Assembly (NCBI RefSeq): GCF_958450345.1
Contig: NC_088780.1
Coordinates: forward strand, 102,994,226-103,058,225
Length of the DNA stretch: 64,000 nt
Direction of reading: 5' to 3'
DNA from: Calliphora vicina
Taxonomy: Eukaryota > Arthropoda > Insecta > Diptera > Calliphoridae
The notes under the pieces are model-generated. The model was not told where the DNA came from. It saw only the letters and a list, made by a program, of their open reading frames with translations, and ran no database searches. Positions 47,286 to 57,840 of the stretch are shown one piece after another (position 1 is the stretch's first letter; every line of letters starts with the position of its first letter). The position numbers and the translations under genes were made by a program.

Positions 47286-48104
47286 CTAAATCGAAATTTA
47301 TTTTAACTTTTTTTTTAATATTAAAATATAACTAAAAATGTATTTCAACAGATTGTATAAACAAGATTTTGAAAGCATTTTTGACTGGGGGAAATTAACA
47401 GAGTTTAAATTATTTTATAGGAAAATACAATTGCAATTTTTCTTTCTCTTACCGAATAAGAAATGTGTCTTTCTTTTCAAATTTTAAAGTTGAATGATGT
47501 CTTAAAAGGATTGAAAACAATTGGGAAAAACACAAATAAACTGGAAATTTGGGGAACAAATTTGATTATTTTTATTCAAAAACGTTAAAATGTTTTTTGG
47601 TGTTAAACAAAACTGAACAAAAACGAACAAACCATATATGTATGAATTTCTAAATCTTAAAATTTTAAACATTTTTTTTGCATTTTTTAAAATAAAAACA
47701 CACTATTTAAACTACAACTAGGAAGATGTCTGCTTGAATGGATTTCTTGAACGACCAAAAACACAAATTAAAAAACTGTAAACTGTGTAAAAGTTATGTT
47801 TGGTAACAAAACAAACCAATTTTAGAGAAAAGGAAATTTTGCATGTAAAAGTTTTCAGTTGTAAAGATGAAAAAATTAAGTAATAATGATAAAATTTGAA
47901 ACAAAACTGAACAATGTCTATAAAAATGCACTAAAGAAACACACTAAAAGGCTTTTTTTAAATATATTTTTTTTTTTTGGTTTAAACAACTAAAATAGTT
48001 TGTGTGTGTTTTTTTTAGGGTAATAATTCTTTGTTAACTAAGTTCTATATAAATGTAAGTGTTTAAGTGTAAGAGATGTTTTGTTTTTTTGTTTTAATTC
48101 TGAC
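47286..48104 (-). other. Atpalpha intron just downstream of cassette 6D
   Basis: AT-rich. No additional cassette or RNA gene recognised. Confidence 0.45.
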
Positions 48105-48199
48105 CTGCGATTGACCAAGTTATCACGGTAGGGATTACGGGGTTGACGTTTCATAATATCACTTTCTGGTTTCTCATAAGCCAGAGAAATAGCTGGTAC
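48105..48199 (-). CDS. Atpalpha: Na+/K+-ATPase alpha, alternative cassette 6D
   Basis: 95 bases encoding VPAISLAYEKPESDIMKRQP and RNPYRDNLVNR plus the first two bases of an Arg codon. Acceptor ...AACAAAAAAG|GTACC (no pyrimidine tract); donor CGCAG|gtcaga, which departs from the GTAAGT consensus. It encodes the end of M6 and the cytoplasmic L6/7 loop. Compared with the others it has KP after the first Glu, YR in the variable pair and Arg before the final Arg, making it the most basic version. It is the last cassette in transcription order, 5.3 kb before the M7 exon. Which tissue uses it cannot be told from sequence. Confidence 0.93.
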
Positions 48200-51100
48200 C
48201 TTTTTTGTTTAACAAATTTAAACCAGATTTTTGTATTTTTTTGTATTTTGGGGATTTTTTTTTGTCAAATTTTAGGTTTTTTTTTGTTTAAGTTATGTTG
48301 ATTTTTTAAAATTGTTTATTAATTTAAAAGACAAGTAGTGGAGTGCACAAGAGTTTGGTTAGAGGTTTGAGACAAAAAAAGGAGTTTATAAAAAAAGTTT
48401 TTGGTTTAAAAAATATAATAGGAAAAAAATTTATAAAAAAAAAGAAAGTATGATTAGATTTGTTAAAGTTTTTTCAATACATTTTTTTTTGTTAGAAACA
48501 AAATGCCAAAAAGAGTTTGTTTTTTGGTTAAAGTAAAACAAATTATAATTTAAATCACAAAATGTAAAAGGTTTTTTTTTTGGTTATAAATTACTTATGG
48601 AGAAACTAATTTGTTAAGAGATAATTTTGGCAAATTTATTAACTAATTGTCTTAAATAATGATAAGGTTTAAGTTGTTTCTTTTTTTTTTTTGTTAATCA
48701 TATATAATGAGTATTAGAAAAGAGTTTAACTAAATGTTTAGTTTTTCATAGTTACTACTCTAGTTTAAGAAAAAAAATTACAAATAAATAAATATGTTTA
48801 GAGTTTATTATATATGTAAAAAATATAGTGTTAATCTTAGAAGAAAACGTATATAAGTTTAAGAAAATTATTTTAAGTTTTAAATGTTTCATTATTAAAT
48901 CTAAAATTATTATATAAAGTAATAGTAATAATAGTAATAAAAATGTTGCTACCAAATCATAAAAATAGTTGTAATAATAGTATCATAATGTTTGGTTTTA
49001 AGGTGTTTTTCTTTTCTGCTATTTTTTGTTTATAAAAAAAGTTTAGTTTAGTTTGTATTTAACATTCACTATTTATTAAAAAAAACCTACAAATTGTAAG
49101 GATACAAGAAATTACTACAAAAGGTTGGTTTTCAGTTATATACAGTTGGTTTTTTCTAAATTTAAAGAAAAATGTTTTAATTGAGTTGAGTTTGTTGGAG
49201 TTTTCATTTAGAGGTTTTTGGGATTTTATTTAAAGGATTTTAAGTACAAAAAAATCATAAGCTCCTGCATAATTTTTAAATAAAACTTACCTTAAACGTG
49301 GTTTATGGTTTAACTAAGTATTTGCTGAAGTGTATTTATGGACGGAAATCAAAAATAATAAAAATAAATCCTGAAAGTATAATAAATTCAAAGCTAACAT
49401 CTTTGATTTCTACGATTTGTAAAATATATAAATATGAGAATTTTATACAAGTTTAAATCTCAATTACGTCTTAATTTCCAATAGCTTATTATTCGAAAAA
49501 TATTGTTTAGATTAAGGAGAATATGAATCCATAAACAACTATTGAATTTTCTTAAGCTTTCAGTTATATTCGAATTTCAAACTTAAAAATTTATGAACAT
49601 TTTTTATTCACGAATTCAAAATTAGAAAATTTGAACATTAGTTCGAAAATTTTAAATTTACTGATTACGAATATTCCAAGATTTTCTTGATTTCTTTGTG
49701 TTTTAAGTTATTTTCGAATTTCGAACTTGAACAATTTTACAGAAATTTAAAATTTTCTTAGATTTTCTATAAAACATTGAAAAAAGATTAAAAATATGAA
49801 ATTTTTTTATGTTCGAAAATTCGAAATTAAGTTCGAAAATTTTTGAATTAAGAAAAATATTGTTTAAATTCAGGAGATTATGAATCCACAAGCATTTTCT
49901 GGATTTTCTTATATATTAAGTTGTATTCCAATTTCGAACTTAACAATTTTTAAAGAAATTTAAAATTTGTCTAGTTTTTTTATAAAACATTGAAAGTATG
50001 TAGATCAAAAATCTGAAATTTTTTCAAGTTCGAAAATTTAAGATTTTATGGATATTTAAAATTAGTTTAGATTTCGTATAAAACATTAAAAAATGATTAT
50101 AAATATGAAGTTTTTTATGTTCGAAAATTCGAATTTATATTCGAAAATTCGAATTTATGTTCGAAAATTCGAATTTATATTCAAAAATTCGAATTTATGT
50201 TCGAAAATATTTGGAAACCGCAGAAATATGGTTTAAAATGTAAAGAATACAAATATATAAACATAAGTTGTATGTTTTCAGGCAAAATTGGATTTTGTTT
50301 AAAAAATGTATCAGAATTTGAAAAAAAAGAAAATTCTAAAAAATACACTCCAGCAAAAACGAAATCTTAAAATTTGTTTCAATAAAAGAAAAGGAAATGT
50401 CCTATAAAATGGTTTCATAATAAATATTTGGTAAAAAAGCCAAAGAGAATTGTATTGATTTTTTTTTTTTGGTTTGTTTTATATATGTAAAAAAAGTAAG
50501 TTAAAATTGAGTATAATATATAAAAATATGTTATATATATTTTGTTGATATATAAGTTATATATTTAGAAAGAGAGAGAGAAAGAGAAAAAACTGTAACG
50601 AGCAATATTATGGTGATAATGGTGGGTCAGTGATATAGAGGGCAATAATCAAAAAAAGAGGCATATATAAAAAAATATCCTTTTAAGATATTTTCTTTTA
50701 AAAAGTATATTTTTTTTTTTGTGAAAAATATATATAGAGATTTTCTAGCAAATGAGACTATATAAGATAAATATATATATTGATATAATATAGTTTTTCT
50801 TTGTGTTTGTTTTCTTTTTTTTTTAAATAGCAATTAGAATTGTTAAGAAGGAGGTTGAGTTTAAAGAGTTACAAAAGAAAATAATTAAGAAGAGAAAAGA
50901 GTTTTACAGTTTCTTTAAAAAGTTAAAGAAATATAATTGAAACAAGCTATAATTGAAGCAGAAATGTTGAAATTTTAATAAATTTTAAAGAAACTGTAAG
51001 AAAAATTAAGCAAATTCTAAAAATATAACAAAACTAAAATAAAGCTAACAAAATGTTTTAAACAACTTAAGAGAATTTAAAAATTGTTTATAAAACTAAA

Positions 51101-51857
51101 GACAAAATTCAACATAATTGAAATAAAACCTATACTAAAACAAATTTCTATTGAATAGTCAACAAAATCTTTAGCATATCATAAGTAAAGTTTAACAACC
51201 TAAAGCCTTAAGATATGCTTTAGATATAGAGTTAAACTATTAATGGCAGTTAACTAAACTTTAGTTTAAACAAGTTTAGGGTTTAAACCATATTTTTATA
51301 TGGTAAAAAACCTTATAAAACTTGATTAAAAGTAAGTTTAATTAACAAATCTAATAATCTAATAAATTTTAAAAACAAAATTACAAATTTAATAAAATAT
51401 GAACTAAAATGAATAATAAATAACAAGCTAAAGTAGTTTAAAATATATTTAAAAATTGATAGAACTAAGTAAAAAAAATGTACTTTGCTTTTAAAACGGA
51501 ATACAAAATCAAGGTATTGGAAATTGTAAGTTTGAATTAAATATTAAGAAAAGTTTTATATACGCATTTGTTTCAGTTCAAGTTAGTAAAAGGCTTTAAA
51601 AAAATTTAAGATTGTTTTAATCTGTTTTAGCTATTATATAGAGATTGATTGACAAAGTGTTGATAAAAAAAAATTCTTCTTTACTTTTAAGTGAAAAAAT
51701 TGGGGTGTTTTGTTTTAAAATACTTCTTTTTTTTAAAGAAAAAGTCTTGTTATCTTTTCCTATATTGCTGATACTTTTTCATTAACAAAACGCAAAAAAA
51801 CGAAAAAAAGGAACTGAATAATTTGTTAATTGATGATGACACAAAGAAAAACTTTAC
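48200..51857 (-). other. Atpalpha intron between cassettes 6C and 6D
   Basis: 3.66 kb. Apart from the TTCGAA repeat at 49,560-50,215 it is AT-rich simple sequence, with TATA and GA tracts near 50,480-50,790. No further cassette seen. Confidence 0.6.
49560..50215. repeat. TTCGAA-rich ~180-bp degenerate repeat (intron)
   Basis: Units with TATAAAACATTGAAAAAAGA, TATGTTCGAAAATTCGAA, TATGAATCCACAAGC and CCAATTTCGAACTTAACAAT. TATGAATCCA recurs at about 49,523 and 49,878. A short run of TTCGAAAATTCGAATTTAT units is at 50,108-50,205. The same family, same orientation, forms the array at 57,000-57,745. Confidence 0.75.
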
Positions 51858-51952
51858 CTTTCGTTGACTAGTTTATCGCAAAATGGATTCCTGGGCTGAC
51901 GTTTCATAATATCTGATTCTGCTTCTTCATAGGCAAGGGAAATGGCAGGTAC
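51858..51952 (-). CDS. Atpalpha: Na+/K+-ATPase alpha, alternative cassette 6C
   Basis: 95 bases encoding VPAISLAYEEAESDIMKRQP and RNPFCDKLVNE plus a split Arg codon. Acceptor ...AAAACTACTAG|GTACC; donor GAAAG|gtaaag. It occupies the same M6 end/L6-7 loop as the other cassettes. It is distinguished by EEAES and by a Cys in the variable pair (PFCD). In vertebrate pumps the L6/7 loop influences cation access and interacts with the P domain, so exchange here could tune cation kinetics; that is inference. It lies 3.75 kb downstream of 6B and 3.66 kb upstream of 6D. Confidence 0.94.
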
Positions 51953-54900
51953 CTAGTAGTTTTACATTTTACGCATTACATTACAAACAACACAACAAGT
52001 AACAAGTATACGCAAACGTAAACGCAATTTGTTTGTTTAAGGACGGGCGAACGCACAGGGATTTAGATTATTTTTTTTGTTAAGGATTGATTGAGTTTTC
52101 AAAATCAAGTGTTTCAGTTTAAGTGTGTTCAAAATTGTGTTGGAGAGGCCGCAAAAATAATTAATTTATTTTACAAAATCAAATTTGTAAAAAGAACACA
52201 AAAAACAACAGAAATTTGTTTCCAAAAAAAAAACGGGGAAAATAAAAGAAAATGTTGTAAATGATTAAAAGCTCTTTTACAAAAATCAAAGAAAAAACTT
52301 ACAAGTTTTTTTTTTTAAATATAAACAAAATGTACAAAATATTACAACAATAGTAGCAGTAGTTTTTAATAATAATAACAATACTTAATATACATAATTA
52401 GTTAGATACTTCAGTTTTAAATAAAATACCTCAATTTGAATATGTATAATACTTAACATGACTTAAATTTAAAATACTTAATGAATTTGGTGAATTTTTA
52501 TCATTTTTTGTTTGGGTTTTAAATAAAAAACTTTTAAAAAAAAACTTAAATTTGTGCATAAATTTTGTTTAAATTTTATATACAATAAACTGTTTAAAGA
52601 AAGTTTACTTTGTGTGTATTTGTTTACTCAATAATGTAATAAATTTTGCATTTAAATTAAGAAAAAAAAACATTAGGTGATTTGGAGGCTAATTTACACT
52701 TACTAATACATACAAATTTACATTTGTAAACAAAAATTTGTTTCAATGTCTTAATTAGAAATTGATAAATAAAGAAGCAAATAGTAAACTTTTCAATTAA
52801 AAAAAAAACTAAAAAAAATAATTAAGTCAAGTAAATTTTTAATAAATTTCTGCATTGAGAAAAGGTAAATTGTCCTATTTAATTCAAATATATAAATTCA
52901 ATAAAGAAATTTGTGAGAAAAAATATTAAAAATCAAAAAACCACAAATTTGTTCTAAGAAAAATTTTTAATTTAATAAATATTAAAATGTTTGTACTTTT
53001 CCTTTAAATTTACTAGGCAACATTAGGCTGTAGAGAAGCTACACAAAAGTATAAATAATTTGTAGACTCCTCAGGCTAATAATTTTTATTATTCAAATGT
53101 AAATATCAAATCAAACTCACTCAAAATTTTTTCAAAAATAAACATTATTTTCCAAATCAAAAATTTAATTTTTGAAAAAATGGTGTTCTTTAAAAAAAAT
53201 TTTTGTATTGTATATAAATTCAATACTTACATTCTAAATATTATGAATTTACTTTTTCAATTATTTGAATGCCAGCAATTATGGGTATTTTGTACTAGAA
53301 TATCCAAAATATTGATTTAGAAATTGTGCTAATTTCTTTTTTGTAACTATGGGCACTCTAATTAAGTTATTTTTCGAATTTACTTTCTCAATTACTCAAA
53401 TCTCTAATATTGAGGTTAAATTTGACTAACCTAAAAAATAAAAATTTCCATATATTTTTTTTTTATTTTTTGGCTAATATGGCCACTCTAATTCCAATAT
53501 TAAGTTTGAAAGTAGCTTTATAAATTAATAAGGCCTCTATTGAACTAAAGTTATGTTATCGTTGTTGTATTTGGCAAAAATATTAAAGGGAAATGAGGTT
53601 AAACAATTTTGAAATTTAACTATTTGATATTTGGCTAATATGGCCACCTTAAAGCAGTTATTGAAATTTAAATATTATATACTAATAATGTTGACATCAA
53701 ATAAACATATTTATTTTAAAAAAATATGTTATCGCTATTACTTTTAATAAAAATAACAAAAAAACCTTTTTCGTTTTAAAAAATAAAATTTTAGTTAATT
53801 TTCTTTTTTTATAATATGGCCAACCAAGACCTATTATTAAATTTTAAACTGTGTGCTTAGTTTATAGAAAAGTCGCATTAACTTTTTGTCTTAGTCAAAA
53901 TCCAATACCGAAGTAAAATGAAATATTTTCTAAATTTTTTCATTTTAAAAAAAATTAATTTAGAAGAATTCTCTTTTTTGCTAAAATAGTCATTCTAGGC
54001 CTATTATTAAACTTTAACTAGCATATTCGATTTATATACAATTCGTATTAACTTTTTGTCTTAGACAATATTCAATATCACAGTTATATTGGACAAAAAT
54101 TTCCGAAAAAATTAACCTCAAAAATTTTAAATTTTTTACAATTTCCTTTTTTGGCTATTCTAATTTAAATATTGAGATTTAAAATAAACATTTAAATTAT
54201 TAAGACCTGTAATGAACTTATCTGTTCCCTTTAGTTATATTATCGTTGTTGTATTTTTCAAAAAAATAAAAGCAATATGTAGTTAACAAATTATCAAATT
54301 TTAAAATTACTTTATTTGAGGCTTGACTTATATGACCATTTTAGAGAAGTTATTGGGTATTAAACTGCATATATGAATTAAGTAACCATCAATTAAATAT
54401 CTCCTAATAGTGAAACTAGGTTATCGCTGTTACTTTATATAAAAATGTTGATATATATTTTTGATTTAAAAAGAAAAATTTTAACTAATTTTCTTTTTTG
54501 ATAAAAATGGCTGTAACTAAACCTATTATTGTAATTTAAACTAGAAGCTTTACTTAAATACAGCTCATTTTAACTTTATAACTCCACTAAATTTCAATAT
54601 CAAAGTAATAAATCAGAAAATTTTCGAGAAAAAAATGTAACCTCAAAAATAAAAATATTTTCCTCAATTTCGATATGGCCACTTTAGGATTGAAAAATCT
54701 CAAACTATTTAAAACTTAAACAAACTAAAACCTTTAATATTTATAAAAAACAAACAAAAATTTTCAAAATTCTTAACAGAACATGACAAAATCGTTTAAA
54801 AAAAATTAAATTTTTTTGCTTAATATCACTAAATACTTTTTTTTAAATACACACAAAATCTTAGATATTTAGACGATTTCAAACCAATTTATAATAAATT

Positions 54901-55703
54901 TCAAAAAGGTGCAACACTTTAACTCAGTTTAATAAAAGAAAACAAGTAAAAATTAATTTTGGTGAAAAACTTATAAAATAATGTTATTAATAATTTTAAA
55001 ATAAATAATAATGTTTTAGGTTTATTACGTAGTATTAAGAGTGCAATGTTTAGTAAATGTTTAAAATGATTTATTTATATTTATAAATAAATAGAAAAAA
55101 CATTATGATGATGAACTTGATAATGACGAAAATCCACAACAACGACAGTTATTAAAAAAAATTTAATAAAATAATATATGTATTTATATTTTAGTTATAA
55201 CGATGATGGAAAAGATATTTGTTACAAGATGAACAATGAATTAAAAAAAAAAACCAATGATGTTAATACGAAAAGGGGGTTAATGTAATATTTATAAATT
55301 GATGTTTGAGTTAGAAAAACGTGTTTAATTTTTCTTTGTTTAGTAGAAAGATGGTTACACAGTAAATATTTATATTAAAAAAAGGCATTTGAAAGAGGAA
55401 CGTACGAGTTTGAAAACGAGTAAACAACACATATGTATTATATATATATGTATAGTATATGTAGATGTATGTAAAGGGTAAAAGTATTATAATCCAGCCA
55501 TTTTGTTAGGAATTATCTCAAAAGATAATTCAGCGTAAAGGGGGCAGTAGTAGTATTCTCTTTTGTTTTTATTTTAGTAAAAAAGTGTTAATAAGTTTTT
55601 ATGGGTGGTTAGGTAAGTTGAGTCGACAACATTTAGTTTTATAATCAACAAAAAAAACGAAAATGAAAATGTAACAGAAAAAAAAATCAAAAAGTATAGG
55701 CAC
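51953..55703 (-). other. Atpalpha intron between cassettes 6B and 6C
   Basis: 3.75 kb. Holds the repeat at 53,330-54,690; otherwise AT-rich, with no exon-like segment. Confidence 0.55.
53330..54690. repeat. ~165-bp degenerate repeat with ATATGGCCAC words (intron)
   Basis: Eight or nine weak units. The phrase TTTTTTGGCTAATATGGCCA or a relative occurs near 53,465, 53,632, 53,810, 53,975, 54,145, 54,335, 54,500 and 54,670, each followed by CTATTATTAAA- or AGTTATTG-type sequence. The spacing is about 160-190. Old and diverged. Confidence 0.65.
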
Positions 55704-55798
55704 CTTGAATTGACCAATTTATCGTTGAATGGATCACGGGGAGGACGCTTCATGATATCGGCTTCAGCAGCTTCGTAAGCCAAAGAGATAGCAGGAAC
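55704..55798 (-). CDS. Atpalpha: Na+/K+-ATPase alpha, alternative cassette 6B
   Basis: 95 bases encoding VPAISLAYEAAEADIMKRPP and RDPFNDKLVNS plus a split Arg codon. Acceptor ...CATAAAATCTAG|GTTCC; donor TCAAG|gtgcct, a weak donor. It is the only cassette with Asp after PPR (RDP) and with Ser before the final Arg. It lies 619 bases downstream of cassette 6A and 3.75 kb upstream of 6C. The open frame runs past the donor into the intron, but that extension is not part of the protein. Confidence 0.94.
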
Positions 55799-56417
55799 CT
55801 AGATTTTATGTTTGTATTTATATACAACACAATAGCGCAGTTTATACAACACAGTATTTTTGTTTGTTTTTTTAAGTGTAATTTTTTACATATTTTGAAT
55901 GTGTTGGTGTGTAAAAGTGATTGAGTATTTGTGGTTATAAAGGGTTGGTTTTTTTATAAATGACAAACAAGAACGCAAGTTTTTGTTTAGTTTTTTTTTT
56001 TTTTGTAGTAAAACACAACCACAAATATTTAGAGGGAGTAACACACATGTAGGTAGTTGTTGTAGTAGAGTAGAAGTATAGTAGAATAAAAGATACAATA
56101 ATAATGAGTAAATATGTATGTTTCAAAAAAAAAATTGTTTTATAAATAATAAATTTAAAATTAAAATTTAATTGTTTATCAAATTGAGTTTTACAAAATT
56201 AATAAAACAAAAAAACTAAGAAATTGTTAATGTCATAATGATTACAGAGACCTACAACTAGCTTATAAATTACAGAGATTCTAGCCACTCTAGCTTATTT
56301 ACTTAATGACTTAAAAATTTCTACATGCCATGTATTTTTTAGCCTTTATCCTTTTTATGTTTAGCCTTTGTACTTGGCACATTTCTGTGTAGTTGAACAA
56401 GCTTAAAATTGCTTTAC

Positions 56418-56512
56418 CTTTCATTGACCAAATTATCTACATTGGGATTACGTGGTCTTCTCTTCATAATATCGGCTTCAGGTCCTTCATAGGCCAATGA
56501 AATAGCTGGTAT
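56418..56512 (-). CDS. Atpalpha: Na+/K+-ATPase alpha, alternative cassette 6A
   Basis: 95 bases encoding IPAISLAYEGPEADIMKRRP and RNPNVDNLVNE plus a split Arg codon. Acceptor ...AATGCCTACAAG|ATACC; donor GAAAG|gtaaag. It begins with Ile where the other three begin with Val, and has NV and Asn in the variable loop (PNVDN). It is first in transcription order, 188 bases after the M5-M6 exon. Joining any two cassettes, or none, would break the frame, because each is 95 bases long. Confidence 0.94.
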
Positions 56513-56700
56513 CTTGTAGGCATTTGATTATTTAGTTTGCAATTTTTTTAATAAACATAATTAAGTATATTAACTTAAAACTAACTATTTAAATTATACC
56601 TAAATACATAATATCTGTTTAAAATCATACTTAGAAACAATATTGGAATAATCAAGGATAAATGAAATAATAGTAATAAAAACCAAAGTATTGAACTTAC

Positions 56701-56916
56701 CATGTCAGTACCCAAATCAATGCAAAGAATGGTAACGGTACCCAAGGGCAATGGAATATCACACAAGATGAAAGCCAAGAAGGGTGAGATTTCAGGAATG
56801 TTAGAGGTCAAAGTGTAAGCAATAGATTTTTTCAAATTGTCGAAAATCAAACGACCCTCTTCAACACCAGTTACAATGGAAGCAAAGTTGTCATCCAACA
56901 AGATCATGTCAGCAGC
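56701..56916 (-). CDS. Atpalpha: Na+/K+-ATPase alpha, M5-M6 exon
   Basis: 216 bases, phase 0/0, residues 724-795. Acceptor TTTTTTTGTTATAG|GCT; donor GACATG|gtaagt. It reads AADMILLDDNFASIVTGVEE, GRLIFDNLKK, SIAYTLTSNIPEISPFLAFI and LCDIPLPLGTVTILCIDLGT-DM. M5 carries Ser761, Asn762 and Glu765; M6 carries Asp790 and Asp794 (mammalian 775, 776, 779, 804 and 808), the core cation ligands. The exon stops two residues after the last Asp, so the swapped cassettes begin immediately beside the ion-binding site. Confidence 0.97.
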
Positions 56917-56999
56917 CTATAACAAAAAAATCTATTCATTAATATCATGTACAAAGTAAATTAATACAAAGTAATAGTGAATCCTAATTTTTTTATATG

Positions 57000-57745
57000 C
57001 GAATTTCAAACTTAAACAAATTTAAGAAAATTTAAATTTTTTCGAACATATCAAATTTTTTATAAAATATTGAAAGAAGATAAATAATATGAAGTTTTAT
57101 CCATGTTCAAAAATTCGAATTTACGTTCGAACATTATTTGAAACCAAAAAAAAGATTACAAATATACCAAAATCTTCTTGAATTTCTTATGTTTTCCAAT
57201 GTATAAGAATTTCGAACTTGAAAATTTCAACAATATTTGAAATTTTTCTAAATTTTGTAAAAAACTTTGAAAGTAAATGGAAAATTCGAACTTTTTAAAA
57301 ACTCGAAAAATATTGTTTGAAACTTGAATATTAAAGATACACAATTTTTTTAATTTCTCATGTTTTCAAGAATATTCGAATTTCCAACATAAACAATTTC
57401 AAAAATATTTCTAAAGTTTGTATAAAATATTGAAAAAAGATTAATAATATAATGTTTTTTCCATGTTCGAAAATTCGAACTTGAGTTCGAAAATTATTTG
57501 AAGTCAGAAAAATATAGTTTGAAACTTGCAGATTACAAATATAATAAAATCTTTTTGAATTTCTTATGTTTTCAACATTATTCGAATTTTGAACATAACA
57601 TTTTTAAGAATATTTAAAAATTTTTCAAATTTTTGTATAAAAGTCCGAAACAGATTAACAAAATTAAGTTTTTGAATGTTAAAAAATTCGAACTTTTGTT
57701 CGAAAATTTGTTGAAGTCATTTTTAAGAATATTGAAAAATTGTTC
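57000..57745. repeat. TTCGAA-rich ~180-bp degenerate repeat (intron)
   Basis: About four units with TATAAAATATTGAAAGAAGA, CATGTTCGAAAATTCGAACT, GATTACAAATATA and GAATTTCTTATGTTTTC. It occupies most of the 0.92-kb intron between the long catalytic exon and the M5-M6 exon. Related to the array at 49,560-50,215. Confidence 0.75.
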
Positions 57746-57840
57746 TTATTTTTATATACATATAACAATCACTGGAGATAAACATTTTCAGATTTCATAT
57801 TAGAATTTCAAACATACAACTATTTTCACATATTTCTTAC

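Noticed and set aside
55574..55703. Open frame continuing downstream of cassette 6B (RCLYFLIFF...)
   Set aside because: Intron read-through. The shared downstream exon begins at 42,769 and completes the Arg codon.
42770..56417. A fifth L6/7 cassette in the long introns
   Set aside because: I looked for a further PAISLAYE...DIMKR block on the minus strand and found none beyond the four listed.
57826..57840. Open frame of the catalytic exon continuing to end ...SKQVRNM
   Set aside because: The last residues come from reading through the donor CAG|gtaag. The next exon (AADMILL...) joins in frame and matches the family.
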